Part shown: one piece after another, positions 1-6,300 of the stretch
Numbering within the stretch: the stretch's first letter is position 1
Layout of the letters: each line of letters opens with the position of its first letter
NCBI GenBank assembly: GCA_050996405.1
Contig: JBPCRW010000054.1
Location: forward strand, 1 to 8,414
Direction: 5' to 3'
Origin: JBPCRW01 sp050996405
GTDB taxonomy: Bacteria > Acidobacteriota > Blastocatellia > Pyrinomonadales > Pyrinomonadaceae
DNA: 8,414 bases
The notes under the pieces: model-generated
Told to the model about the DNA's origin: nothing
The model's input: only the letters and a program-made list of their open reading frames with translations
Databases searched by the model: none
Translations under genes and position numbers: made by a program

Positions 1-90
1 GCCGCGCTCACCCGCGCGTGTGGTCTCCGCCCACCCCACTCCTCCCCCCCCTCGCCCCGCCCCCGCCCCCCCCCCCCCCCCCCCTCCAGT
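1..90. repeat. C-rich low-complexity stretch, probable contig-edge artefact
   Basis: The first 90 bases are almost entirely C with scattered T, G and A, and include an uninterrupted run of 19 C at 66-84. Composition changes abruptly to ordinary mixed sequence at about base 90, just past the end of the minus-strand L,D-transpeptidase gene (stop at 112-114). Nothing in it looks like a coding or regulatory element; read in the plus direction it only gives proline-rich translations. Read on the minus strand it is a poly-G tail, which is what two-colour Illumina chemistry produces when signal is lost, so an assembly artefact at a contig end is the simplest explanation. A real homopolymer tract cannot be excluded from sequence alone. 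Confidence 0.7.
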
Positions 91-111
91 CTGCTCAAGT
101 CTATTTCTATT

Positions 112-1119
112 TTATGAAACGCGGCGTTGGCGCATCGTGCCGTTGGCGACTTTTCTCTTTGTCTCGCGCGAAGGCGCGGCGGGCGTCGAAACGTTTGGCA
201 AGACTACCGATAAAACTTGTCCGCCAGTCAAAGATTTTCCGGCTTCGATGTTTTTGACGCTGACGACAAATTGTTTTTTGCCGCCCGCTTTTGCCAGCAT
301 TTTACTCAAAATTAAATCGGAAATTTTCGCCGCGTTCACGCCGCTCGATTCGAGTTCGGCGCGCAGGTTTTCGATGGTGTTAGTTTTGCGGTCGTAAACA
401 TCGGGGTAAATATGAAGTTTTCCCGCCTCGACGACCAAAGTGTCGTAAGTGATTTCGACCGGAATGGCGGACTCTAAATCTAAATTCAAAGTTTCCTTTG
501 TATTTTTAGCCTTCAGGATTTCCCCGTCCGTGACGGGCAGCGAACGCGCCGTCGTTATTTCCGCCGCCAAATCATATAAATCATTTTGCATCACGCGCAC
601 ACAGCCGTGCGAAACGAGACTGCCCAAATCGGCGGAACTTTTCGCCTGGTGAATCAAGTAGCCGTAACCGAGCGGAATCTTCACCTTGCCGAGCGGATTG
701 CGCGAATCGGTCGGCAAAATAATTTCGCCCGCTTTGACGGTTTTACTGCCTTCGACCCAATCGCTCGAAGGCGGAATCCAGACCGGATTCCAGATGACCG
801 CCGAAGCCTCAAGCCGTCCGGTAAAAATCGGATAATCCTTCATTCCAACGCCGACCGGAAAGGTTTCAATTTCCTTGCCGCTTTGCCACAGCGTCAACTG
901 AAAAGCCGGAACGTTTATCGTAATTTTTATGTCGGAATTTCCGGCGGCGAGCGCGGATTTTTCGATTCTGCCGCCCGTCAGTTTATCCGACCGCGCCGAT
1001 TCGAGTTTTGAATTAGAAACGTAATTCTGCGCTTTTGCCGTCGCGCCGCAAACGCATATCAAAATCGCGCACATCAATATCAAGTTAAAATGTTTTGTAA
1101 TTTTTTCCGGTAAGTTCAT
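112..1119 (-). CDS. Exported L,D-transpeptidase (YkuD/ErfK family)
   Basis: This is probably a periplasmic enzyme that cross-links peptidoglycan through meso-diaminopimelate residues or attaches proteins to it, acting through a catalytic cysteine. Numbered from the ATG at 1119 (335 residues), an N-terminal signal peptide covers about residues 1-31 and ends in an Ala-x-Ala-type site. The YkuD domain starts near residue 64 and carries the family signature SHGCVR, with catalytic Cys at 173, His at 171 and the upstream conserved His at 157. A conserved beta-strand tail (LHIYPDVY) lies at about 235-242. About 90 less familiar residues follow, ending in a basic tail. A TTG nine bases upstream (1128) is also in frame; ATG was preferred, but neither has a clear Shine-Dalgarno. 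The gene is divergent from grpE and its 3' end abuts the C-rich artefact. The family is secure; the exact role (3-3 cross-linking or protein anchoring) is not resolved. Confidence 0.9.
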   Translation of the reverse strand: MNLPEKITKHFNLILMCAILICVCGATAKAQNYVSNSKLESARSDKLTGGRIEKSALAAGNSDIKITINVPAFQLTLWQSGKEIETFPVGVGMKDYPIFTGRLEASAVIWNPVWIPPSSDWVEGSKTVKAGEIILPTDSRNPLGKVKIPLGYGYLIHQAKSSADLGSLVSHGCVRVMQNDLYDLAAEITTARSLPVTDGEILKAKNTKETLNLDLESAIPVEITYDTLVVEAGKLHIYPDVYDRKTNTIENLRAELESSGVNAAKISDLILSKMLAKAGGKKQFVVSVKNIEAGKSLTGGQVLSVVLPNVSTPAAPSRETKRKVANGTMRQRRVS

Positions 1120-1295
1120 ATTTGACAATTTAGCAATTTGCCCGTTTCTTTGTCGCTTGACGGCTGTAAAAAGTTGTATCGGAAAAACGTTTGCCGCGCC
1201 GCGCCGCTATCGATTTTCATTAAAGATAATGGTTTGCTAAACTAGGTATTATAAATCACAGTTGCCGAAATATGAGTTGGTTTAAGAGGAAAACA
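1120..1295. promoter_or_regulatory. Divergent intergenic region with an AT-rich possible -10 element
   Basis: This gap separates the minus-strand L,D-transpeptidase from plus-strand grpE, so it should hold both promoters. The best candidate is an AT-rich core at 1247-1256: it reads TATTAT on plus (1247-1252) and TATAAT on minus (1253-1248), so it could serve either gene. No convincing -35 hexamer lies 16-18 bp from it in either direction. I see no CIRCE inverted repeat, the HrcA operator usual for heat-shock operons, and no clear sigma-32-like promoter, so heat control of grpE cannot be shown here. Confidence 0.25.
1285..1290 (+). promoter_or_regulatory. Ribosome-binding site that sets the grpE start
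   Basis: AGAGGA lies five bases before the ATG at 1296. The alternative in-frame ATG at 1272 has no purine-rich stretch upstream, so the shorter reading is preferred. Confidence 0.7.
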
Positions 1296-1958
1296 ATGAA
1301 CGAACAAGATTTTAAAACAGACGAAATTTTAGACGATACGAACGAAATCAACGTCGAAGACAAACGACGTTTTAACGAAAAAGGCGAACGCATCGACGGC
1401 AAATCCGAAGCGAAAGCCGCACCCGTCAAATCGGCGCGCGAAACCGAACTGGAAAATAGACTCAAGGAAGAAACGACGCGCCGCGAAACTGCCGAAGCCA
1501 AACTCGTCGGCGTGCAAAAGAAGTTCGACGAAGAAAAAAATCGGCTTGAGCGGGAAACTTCGGAGATGCGCGGGCGAATGCAGAAAACTCTGGAAGACCG
1601 CGCCAAACAAGGACAATTTAATTTTCTGACGACGCTTTTGCCCGTTCTGGACAATCTGAATCGGGCGATTGCCGCGAGCGAAAAAGATTCGTCGTTCGAG
1701 CATCTTCTGGAAGGCGTGAAAGGCACGGCGCGTCTGTTTGAGCAAGCGTTGACGAGCGTCGGAGTTGAAACGATTCCGTCGGTCGGCGCGAAATTTAATC
1801 CCGAACTTCACGAAGCTGTCGATATGACGGAAGTCGAACCGGCGAACGACGACAAAATCACGGCTGAATATCAGCGCGGCTACAAATTCGGCGAACGGCT
1901 TTTGCGTCCGGCTGGAGTGCAGGTCGGGAAAGCGCGAACCAAATCTGCCGGAGAATAA
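1296..1958 (+). CDS. grpE: GrpE, nucleotide exchange factor for DnaK
   Basis: GrpE is a cytoplasmic homodimeric co-chaperone that releases ADP from DnaK and so drives the Hsp70 folding cycle. From the ATG at 1296 the protein has 220 residues. An acidic, probably disordered N-terminus (about 1-45) leads into a long charged helix (about 48-105), the dimer coiled coil. Then come the family blocks LLPVLDNLNRAI (about 114-125), a four-helix-bundle segment (about 140-160), FNPELHEAV (about 167-175) and the C-terminal beta-domain motif ending GYKFGERLLRPAGVQV (to about 210). Length and domain order are normal for GrpE. dnaK, dnaJ and hrcA are not in the window, so grpE is separated from its usual partners here. 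The next gene, an ABC exporter, begins 52 bp downstream with no terminator visible between them, so co-transcription is possible. Confidence 0.95.
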   Translation: MNEQDFKTDEILDDTNEINVEDKRRFNEKGERIDGKSEAKAAPVKSARETELENRLKEETTRRETAEAKLVGVQKKFDEEKNRLERETSEMRGRMQKTLEDRAKQGQFNFLTTLLPVLDNLNRAIAASEKDSSFEHLLEGVKGTARLFEQALTSVGVETIPSVGAKFNPELHEAVDMTEVEPANDDKITAEYQRGYKFGERLLRPAGVQVGKARTKSAGE

Positions 1959-2010
1959 TTTTTAATTTTTGTCGGATTTGCGTTTTACCCCGCAATTCAT
2001 CTAGTTGAAA

Positions 2011-3867
2011 ATGTCCGAAGAAACGCAGAAAAATCAAGAGGAAGAAGCACTCGGAAAGACTTACGATTTCCGTGTCGCGCGGCGTTTGTCTCGCTACCTG
2101 AAACCGTATTGGTATATTGCCGCGATTGCTTTGCTGATAACGATTGCGTTGAGTTTTTTACTAAGTTACCAGCCATGGTTCACCAAACACGCGGTTGACG
2201 ATTTCATCACCCCGAAACAGACCGACGGAATAGGTTTTTTCGCATCGCTGTTCTTTACATTTTTTCTCTTGCGATTTCTGTTTTCTTACTTGCAGGAAAT
2301 TCTGGTCAACATTATCGGGCAGCGTGTAATGTTCGACCTGCGGACGGAACTTTACACTAAATTACAGTATCAGGAAGTCGCTTACTACGATAAATATCCG
2401 GTCGGGCGCATCATTACGCGCATCACGTCGGACGTTGACGCGCTGAACGAGCTTTTCACGTCGGGCGTGATTGATTTTCTCGGCGATTTGGTCATTATTT
2501 TTGCGATTATCGCGCAGATGTTTTGGATGGATTGGAAACTCGCGCTGGTTTCCCTGTTGACCGTTCCGCTGCTTTTTATTGCGACCAACTGGTTTCGCAA
2601 ACATGCGCGGCGCGGCTACGACGCGGTGCGGACGCGGCTTGCCAAACTGAACGCCTTTTTACAGGAACACATTTCCGGCGCGCAAACCGTCCAGCTTTTT
2701 AACGCCGAAGACCGCGCGCGAAACCGTTTTCACGCCATCAACGACGAATACCGCGAAGCGAATATCGAAACAATTTACTATTACGCGATTTTTTATCCGC
2801 TGGTGGATTTTATCGGCACGGTCGGAATCGCTCTTGTCATTTGGTTCGGCGGCTATCAGATTTTAACGGGAATGTCGGCGAGCGGCGCGGCTTTGACCAT
2901 CGGAACGGTCATCGCTTTTGTGCAGTATTCGGGTTTGCTTTTCCAGCCGATTCGGGATTTGTCGGATAAATTTAACGTCCTGCAAGCGGCAATCGTCGCA
3001 TCGCATCGCATTTTCCAACTGCTCGATTTGCCAATCGAAATTACGACTCCCGCCAATCCGAAAAAGAGCGGTAAAGCCGCCGGACGCATCGAATTTCAAA
3101 ACGTCTGGTTCGCTTATAAAAATGAAGACTGGGTTTTAAAAGACGTTTCTTTTGTGATTGAGCCGGGCGAATCAATCGCTCTGGTCGGTCACACGGGTTC
3201 TGGAAAAACGACGACGACAAACTTGCTGATGCGTTTTTACGATGTCCAAAAAGGTCGGGTTTTACTGGACGGCGTTGACGTGCGCGATTGGGATTTGCAA
3301 TCTCTGCGGGAAAATTTCGCGGTCGTTTTGCAGGATGTTTTTCTGTTTTCGGGTTCGATAAAAGATAATATCCGGCTCGGCAATTCGGCGATTGACGATG
3401 CGCGAATCGCCCGCGCGTCTGCGGAAGTTCACGCGGCGGAGTTTATCGAAAAACTTCCCGAAGGTTTTGACAGCGAATTAAAAGAGCGCGGCGGCGGGCT
3501 TTCGGTCGGGCAGAAACAGCTTATCAGTTTTGCCCGCGCGCTCGCCTTTGACCCGAAAATTCTTATTTTGGACGAAGCGACCAGTTCGATTGACACGGAA
3601 ACCGAGCAGTTAATCCAGCAGGCGGTTGACCGAGTGATGGCAAATAGAACTTCGCTGGTCGTCGCGCACAGACTTTCGACGATTCAACGCTGCGACCGGA
3701 TTTTAGTTTTTCATCACGGCGAATTGCGCGAATCGGGAACACACCAGGAACTTCTCGCCGGACGCGGGCTTTACTGGCGACTTTTTCAATTACAGTATGC
3801 GGACGAGAAACTTCACGTCTCGGAACAACCGCCTTTTGCGAATCGTCCGTTGAGCGCGGAATCGTGA
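2011..3867 (+). CDS. ABC exporter half-transporter (membrane and ATPase domains fused)
   Basis: This is a type IV (MsbA/MdlB-like) ABC exporter that should form a dimer in the inner membrane and use ATP to export lipid, drug or peptide; the substrate cannot be read from sequence. From the ATG at 2011 it has 618 residues. A six-helix membrane domain covers about residues 30-325, with hydrophobic stretches near 35-53, 76-95, 155-172, 178-192, 255-280 and 290-312. The ATPase domain follows: Walker A GHTGSGKTT at about 393-401, Q-loop Gln at about 441, signature LSVGQKQ at 497-503, Walker B ILILDEATSSID with Glu at about 522, and switch His at about 553. The signature has Val in place of the common Gly (LSGGQ), a variant often seen in MdlA/MdlB-type exporters, and all catalytic residues are present. 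A TTG two codons upstream is also in frame; neither start has a good Shine-Dalgarno. No partner half-transporter is adjacent, which suggests a homodimer. Confidence 0.93.
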   Translation: MSEETQKNQEEEALGKTYDFRVARRLSRYLKPYWYIAAIALLITIALSFLLSYQPWFTKHAVDDFITPKQTDGIGFFASLFFTFFLLRFLFSYLQEILVNIIGQRVMFDLRTELYTKLQYQEVAYYDKYPVGRIITRITSDVDALNELFTSGVIDFLGDLVIIFAIIAQMFWMDWKLALVSLLTVPLLFIATNWFRKHARRGYDAVRTRLAKLNAFLQEHISGAQTVQLFNAEDRARNRFHAINDEYREANIETIYYYAIFYPLVDFIGTVGIALVIWFGGYQILTGMSASGAALTIGTVIAFVQYSGLLFQPIRDLSDKFNVLQAAIVASHRIFQLLDLPIEITTPANPKKSGKAAGRIEFQNVWFAYKNEDWVLKDVSFVIEPGESIALVGHTGSGKTTTTNLLMRFYDVQKGRVLLDGVDVRDWDLQSLRENFAVVLQDVFLFSGSIKDNIRLGNSAIDDARIARASAEVHAAEFIEKLPEGFDSELKERGGGLSVGQKQLISFARALAFDPKILILDEATSSIDTETEQLIQQAVDRVMANRTSLVVAHRLSTIQRCDRILVFHHGELRESGTHQELLAGRGLYWRLFQLQYADEKLHVSEQPPFANRPLSAES

Positions 3868-3869
3868 GA

Positions 3870-3898
3870 TTTACGAAAAGCCGAACTTGTAGTATAAA
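3870..3898 (+). promoter_or_regulatory. Candidate sigma-70-type promoter for the sigma-factor gene
   Basis: A -35-like TTTACG (3870-3875) and a -10-like TATAAA (3893-3898) are separated by exactly 17 bp, just after the ABC exporter stop. Transcription would start near 3905 and leave a leader of roughly 30 bases before the ATG at 3934. The -35 matches consensus at four of six bases and the -10 at five of six. This is pattern matching only, and promoter consensus in this lineage is not certain. Confidence 0.4.
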
Positions 3899-3933
3899 TA
3901 TAAAACAATTTTTATCATATTCCGAGTTTCATA

Positions 3934-4947
3934 ATGTCTGCCGAAACATCTCGAAACGATTTATTGCCGCGCGAATGTGAAACCGTGATGAATGAAATTT
4001 TCACGCGGTGCGCTAGAAACGCGCCGAATTTCGGCATCACCGAAGACGCTTTCAAAAAATCTCTGCGCCGCGCCGTCAATAAATATCTGTTCGCTGGCGA
4101 ATCCGCCAAAGTCACCGCCGCCGACATCGAAAATTTTCTGCGCGAGATTCAAACCGCCGATTTATTTATGGCTCTGGCTTGCGCCGCCGGAAATGAACGC
4201 GCGTGGTGGGAATTTGACCGCAATCATCGCGCTTATTTGGAAAGAGTGGCGCGGCATCTGGCAAGTTCGGAAGCGGACGCGCAGGATGTCGTCGATACGG
4301 TTTATGTCGAACTTTACGGAACGCGCGTCGTTGACGGCGAGAGGGTTTCCAAATTTGCGACTTACAGCGGGCGCGGCAGTTTGCGCGGCTGGCTGAGAAC
4401 CGTTATCTGGCACGCGCTGGTTGACCTTCACCGCACCAATCACGACGAAGTTTCACTGGACGAAATGACCGAAAACGTCGGCGAAGGATACACGCATGCC
4501 AGTTTTGCCGAACCCGTTCTCGGCGGCGAAACTGAAATGCTCGACCGATTGACGCGCCAGCGTTATCGCGCCGCAACTCTTTCCGCAATCGAAAACGCCT
4601 TTGCCGCGCTCGAAGACCACGAAAAATTATTACTGCTTTATTATCACGTCGAAAATCTTAAACTGCGTGAAATCGCTAAACTGGCGGCAACGCCGACTTC
4701 GCCGCTGCGCGACTGGTTTCAGCGGAAATCCGCAATCCGTCTGGAAAATCCGACGAGCCGGATTCACGAATCGACAATTATGCGCTGGCTGGAAAAAACT
4801 TACGGCAAAGTATTAAAAACATTTCGCGCCGATTTGACGGATAAATTTAATTTGAAGAATGAAGAACTGGAGACCTGCGTCGAGCTTGCCACGCAGGATT
4901 TGGCAAGCCCTGATTTGTATCGAAATTTAATAACAACTCAAAACTGA
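3934..4947 (+). CDS. ECF-like RNA polymerase sigma factor with an inserted segment in region 4
   Basis: This is probably an alternative sigma factor that directs RNA polymerase to a specific promoter set. The 337-residue protein is longer than a typical ECF sigma (about 180-200). An N-terminal extension (1-74) precedes sigma region 2 at about 75-168, where the DAQDVVDTVYVELYG helix (about 115-129) and the YSGRGSLRGWLRTVIWHALVDLHR block (about 144-167) match regions 2.2-2.4. A linker (about 170-215) leads to region 4 at about 217-298: ALEDHEKLLLLYYHVENLKLREIAKLA, then the recognition-helix-like HESTIMRWLEKTYGKVL. Between these two helices, where ECF factors usually have only a three- to five-residue turn, about 25 residues are inserted (about 252-276), in frame. 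A short tail follows. No Shine-Dalgarno precedes the ATG. The zinc-finger protein 99 bp downstream is its likely anti-sigma factor. Confidence 0.82.
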   Translation: MSAETSRNDLLPRECETVMNEIFTRCARNAPNFGITEDAFKKSLRRAVNKYLFAGESAKVTAADIENFLREIQTADLFMALACAAGNERAWWEFDRNHRAYLERVARHLASSEADAQDVVDTVYVELYGTRVVDGERVSKFATYSGRGSLRGWLRTVIWHALVDLHRTNHDEVSLDEMTENVGEGYTHASFAEPVLGGETEMLDRLTRQRYRAATLSAIENAFAALEDHEKLLLLYYHVENLKLREIAKLAATPTSPLRDWFQRKSAIRLENPTSRIHESTIMRWLEKTYGKVLKTFRADLTDKFNLKNEELETCVELATQDLASPDLYRNLITTQN

Positions 4948-5036
4948 TTTTCCGCGTCCAAATTTGCTTGTGACTCCGGCGGAAGAAGTTACGCAAATTT
5001 TACGAAAAAGCAGCGTCTTTTTTCGGGAGGCGGGAT

Positions 5037-5042
5037 TATAAT
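5037..5042 (+). promoter_or_regulatory. Perfect TATAAT directly before the anti-sigma gene
   Basis: A perfect TATAAT ends four bases before the ATG at 5047. If it is a functional -10, transcription would begin at or beside the start codon and the message would be leaderless. No good -35 is visible 16-18 bp upstream. The only Shine-Dalgarno-like sequence, GGGAGG at 5025-5030, is 16 bases from the ATG, which is too far for normal use. Either the gene is read through from the sigma gene with an odd ribosome-binding site, or it has its own leaderless promoter. Confidence 0.3.
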
Positions 5043-5046
5043 AAAC

Positions 5047-5436
5047 ATGGGGAAAACAAATTTAGAAATATCAAAAATCCAAAAATTACTCGCGCGTTAC
5101 CTGCAATCTTGTTCTTCAACTGCCGATTCCAAATCGCATCTCGACGAAGATTCGTTGAGCGCGTTTGTCGAAGGCAGATTAAGCCAACCCGAATCATCGT
5201 TTATTCTAAAACATTTAACCAGTTGCTCATTCTGCCTGCACATCGCGGCGGAACTCGCAAAATTTGAATATGAATTTGCAGATGAAAAAATTCCTGTCGC
5301 CGTGTCTCCCGCCGACAAGCCGGAAAAAATATCCGATGTTTTAAACGGGCTTTTATCAAAATTTTTCGGCGCATCCGACGGCGCGGTTTTCGCCCATCAG
5401 GAAGACGCGAAAGAAAAAGCAAAAAAAGAAGATTGA
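5047..5436 (+). CDS. Small zinc-finger protein, probable soluble anti-sigma factor
   Basis: The 129-residue protein carries the pattern expected of a zinc-binding anti-sigma (ZAS/zf-HC2) domain. His31 opens HLDEDSLSAFVEGRLS, and His56, Cys60 and Cys63 form HxxxCxxC in HLTSCSFC; this is the H-x(~25)-H-x3-C-x2-C arrangement of the family. About 65 further residues follow, ending in a lysine- and glutamate-rich tail. There is no transmembrane segment or signal peptide, so it would act in the cytoplasm, unlike the many anti-sigma factors that span the membrane. It follows the ECF-like sigma gene by 99 bp on the same strand, and that position supports a role in binding and holding that sigma. Cys22 also lies near the N-terminus. 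A redox or metal switch of the RsrA kind is possible but not shown. The zinc-finger call is firm; the partner is inferred from gene order. Confidence 0.7.
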   Translation: MGKTNLEISKIQKLLARYLQSCSSTADSKSHLDEDSLSAFVEGRLSQPESSFILKHLTSCSFCLHIAAELAKFEYEFADEKIPVAVSPADKPEKISDVLNGLLSKFFGASDGAVFAHQEDAKEKAKKED

Positions 5437-5491
5437 ACTTTTTCCAAATCATTGCCAAAGCAGATAATTGTTAAATTTGCCTGCGCTTTAC

Positions 5492-5515
5492 GCGACGAAT
5501 TTTTAGTCGCTTTTT
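5492..5515 (+). terminator. Probable intrinsic terminator after the sigma/anti-sigma pair
   Basis: GCGAC (5492-5496) and GTCGC (5506-5510) form a five-bp GC-rich stem around a nine-base A/T-rich loop, followed at once by five T (5511-5515). It lies 56 bp past the anti-sigma stop and upstream of the ribA leader, so it would separate the two transcription units. The stem is short, which limits confidence. Confidence 0.5.
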
Positions 5516-5622
5516 CCGCATCAAAAATTTTTACCAGCCAATCCGATTAAATATTTCTTGCCTTTCCGTTTGTATTTTTGTCCGATTGTCAAATAATTCT
5601 ATCATTTCTGCGAATTCGGAGT

Positions 5623-5628
5623 TATAAT
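5623..5628 (+). promoter_or_regulatory. ribA: Candidate -10 element for ribA
   Basis: A perfect TATAAT lies 28 bp before the ribA TTG start, at the end of an AT-rich stretch. No clear -35 is found at 16-18 bp; a TTGTCA at 5586-5591 is 31 bp away, too far to pair with it. The leader from this point to the start is about 22 bases, too short for an FMN riboswitch, and none of the conserved RFN element blocks is visible upstream. Confidence 0.35.
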
Positions 5629-5644
5629 TTCTTTAAAAGTATTT

Positions 5645-5649
5645 GGAGA
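5645..5649 (+). promoter_or_regulatory. ribA: Ribosome-binding site supporting the TTG start of ribA
   Basis: GGAGA lies seven bases before the TTG at 5657. It is the main reason to accept this unusual start, since the frame has no ATG before residue 52, well inside the conserved enzyme. Confidence 0.6.
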
Positions 5650-5656
5650 ATTAGGA

Positions 5657-6295
5657 TTGTCGGAAACAAATAATTGTGAACCGAAAACGCGCAGGTTATC
5701 GGTTGAGAGAGTGGCGATAGCGAATCTGCCGACGCGAACGGGAGATTTCAAAGTTGCCGGTTATCGGTCTTTAACGAGTTCCGAAGAATTTGTCGTTCTT
5801 TTAAAAGGTGAGATGAATCCGAACGTTCCGACGCTGGTCAGAATTCATTCGCAATGTTTGACGGGCGACGTTTTCGGTTCGATAAAATGCGATTGCGGTC
5901 CGCAACTGCAAAAAGCGATGGAAATGATTGAAATCGAAGGTCGCGGCGCAATTGTCTATCAGCAGCAGGAGGGACGCGGCATCGGAATCATCAATAAAAT
6001 TCGCGCTTACGCTTTGCAGGACGAGGGCGCGGACACAGTCGAAGCAAATGAAAAACTCGGCTTTGAAATTGACGCGCGCGAATATCAGCAGTGCGCGGAA
6101 ATTCTTTTCGATTTAGGATTGTGCAAAGTGCGCGTTTTGTCGAATAATCCCGATAAAATCCGCGCTCTGGAAGAAGCCGGATTAAACGTGATTGAGCGTG
6201 TGCCGATTGAAGTGGACGCGCAAGAACCGGCGGCACATTATCTGAAAACGAAAAAAGAGAAACTAGGGCATTTATTGGATCAGTATAAGGAGTAA
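5657..6295 (+). CDS. ribA: GTP cyclohydrolase II (riboflavin biosynthesis)
   Basis: RibA opens the imidazole ring of GTP and removes formate and pyrophosphate, giving the pyrimidine that starts riboflavin synthesis; it is a cytoplasmic zinc enzyme. The 212-residue protein covers the whole catalytic domain. Zinc ligands are Cys67 in RIHSQCLTGD and Cys78 and Cys80 in KCDCG, spaced exactly as in E. coli RibA (54/65/67, offset 13). At the same offset, Asp139 and Arg141 in IDAREY match the E. coli catalytic Asp126 and Arg128. QQQEGRGIG (about 102-110), RAYALQDEGADTVEAN (about 116-131) and the SNNPDK block (about 162-167) are all present. It is a stand-alone enzyme, not the RibBA fusion common in many bacteria, and no other rib gene is in the window. 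The TTG start adds about 13 residues compared with E. coli. The next gene begins five bases after the stop. Confidence 0.95.
   Translation: MSETNNCEPKTRRLSVERVAIANLPTRTGDFKVAGYRSLTSSEEFVVLLKGEMNPNVPTLVRIHSQCLTGDVFGSIKCDCGPQLQKAMEMIEIEGRGAIVYQQQEGRGIGIINKIRAYALQDEGADTVEANEKLGFEIDAREYQQCAEILFDLGLCKVRVLSNNPDKIRALEEAGLNVIERVPIEVDAQEPAAHYLKTKKEKLGHLLDQYKE
6287..6292 (+). promoter_or_regulatory. Ribosome-binding site at the 3' end of ribA
   Basis: AAGGAG sits in the last two sense codons of ribA, eight bases before the ATG at 6301. This places translation of the downstream TPR protein on the ribA message. Confidence 0.7.
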
Positions 6296-6300
6296 GTAAT

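Noticed and set aside
18..397. Two overlapping proline-rich plus-strand open frames at the left edge.
   Set aside because: They come from translating the C-rich tract and then the antisense of the L,D-transpeptidase gene; there is no ribosome-binding site and no recognisable domain.
1120..1295. Expected heat-shock control (CIRCE operator) in front of grpE.
   Set aside because: The CIRCE half-sites (TTAGCACTC and GAGTGCTAA) are not present in this gap on either strand.
1256..1811. Long minus-strand open frames (156 and 160 codons) opposite grpE.
   Set aside because: They are antisense shadows of a clear GrpE gene, very rich in Ser, Phe and Arg, with no domain or start signal.
4960..5000. Eight-base complementary segments AAATTTGC and GCAAATTT between the sigma and anti-sigma genes.
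   Set aside because: The stem is short and AT-rich, has a 25-base loop and no following T-run; there is not enough to call an attenuator or terminator.
3870..5010. Shared TTTACGAAAAG-like sequence before the sigma gene (3870-3880) and before the anti-sigma gene (4999-5010, one extra A), as a possible autoregulatory site.
   Set aside because: It is short and A-rich and lies at different distances from the candidate -10 elements (17 and 32 bp), so chance is enough to explain it.
5437..5656. FMN riboswitch (RFN element) ahead of ribA.
   Set aside because: The conserved RFN blocks are not seen, and the region instead holds a terminator and an AT-rich promoter-like stretch close to the start.
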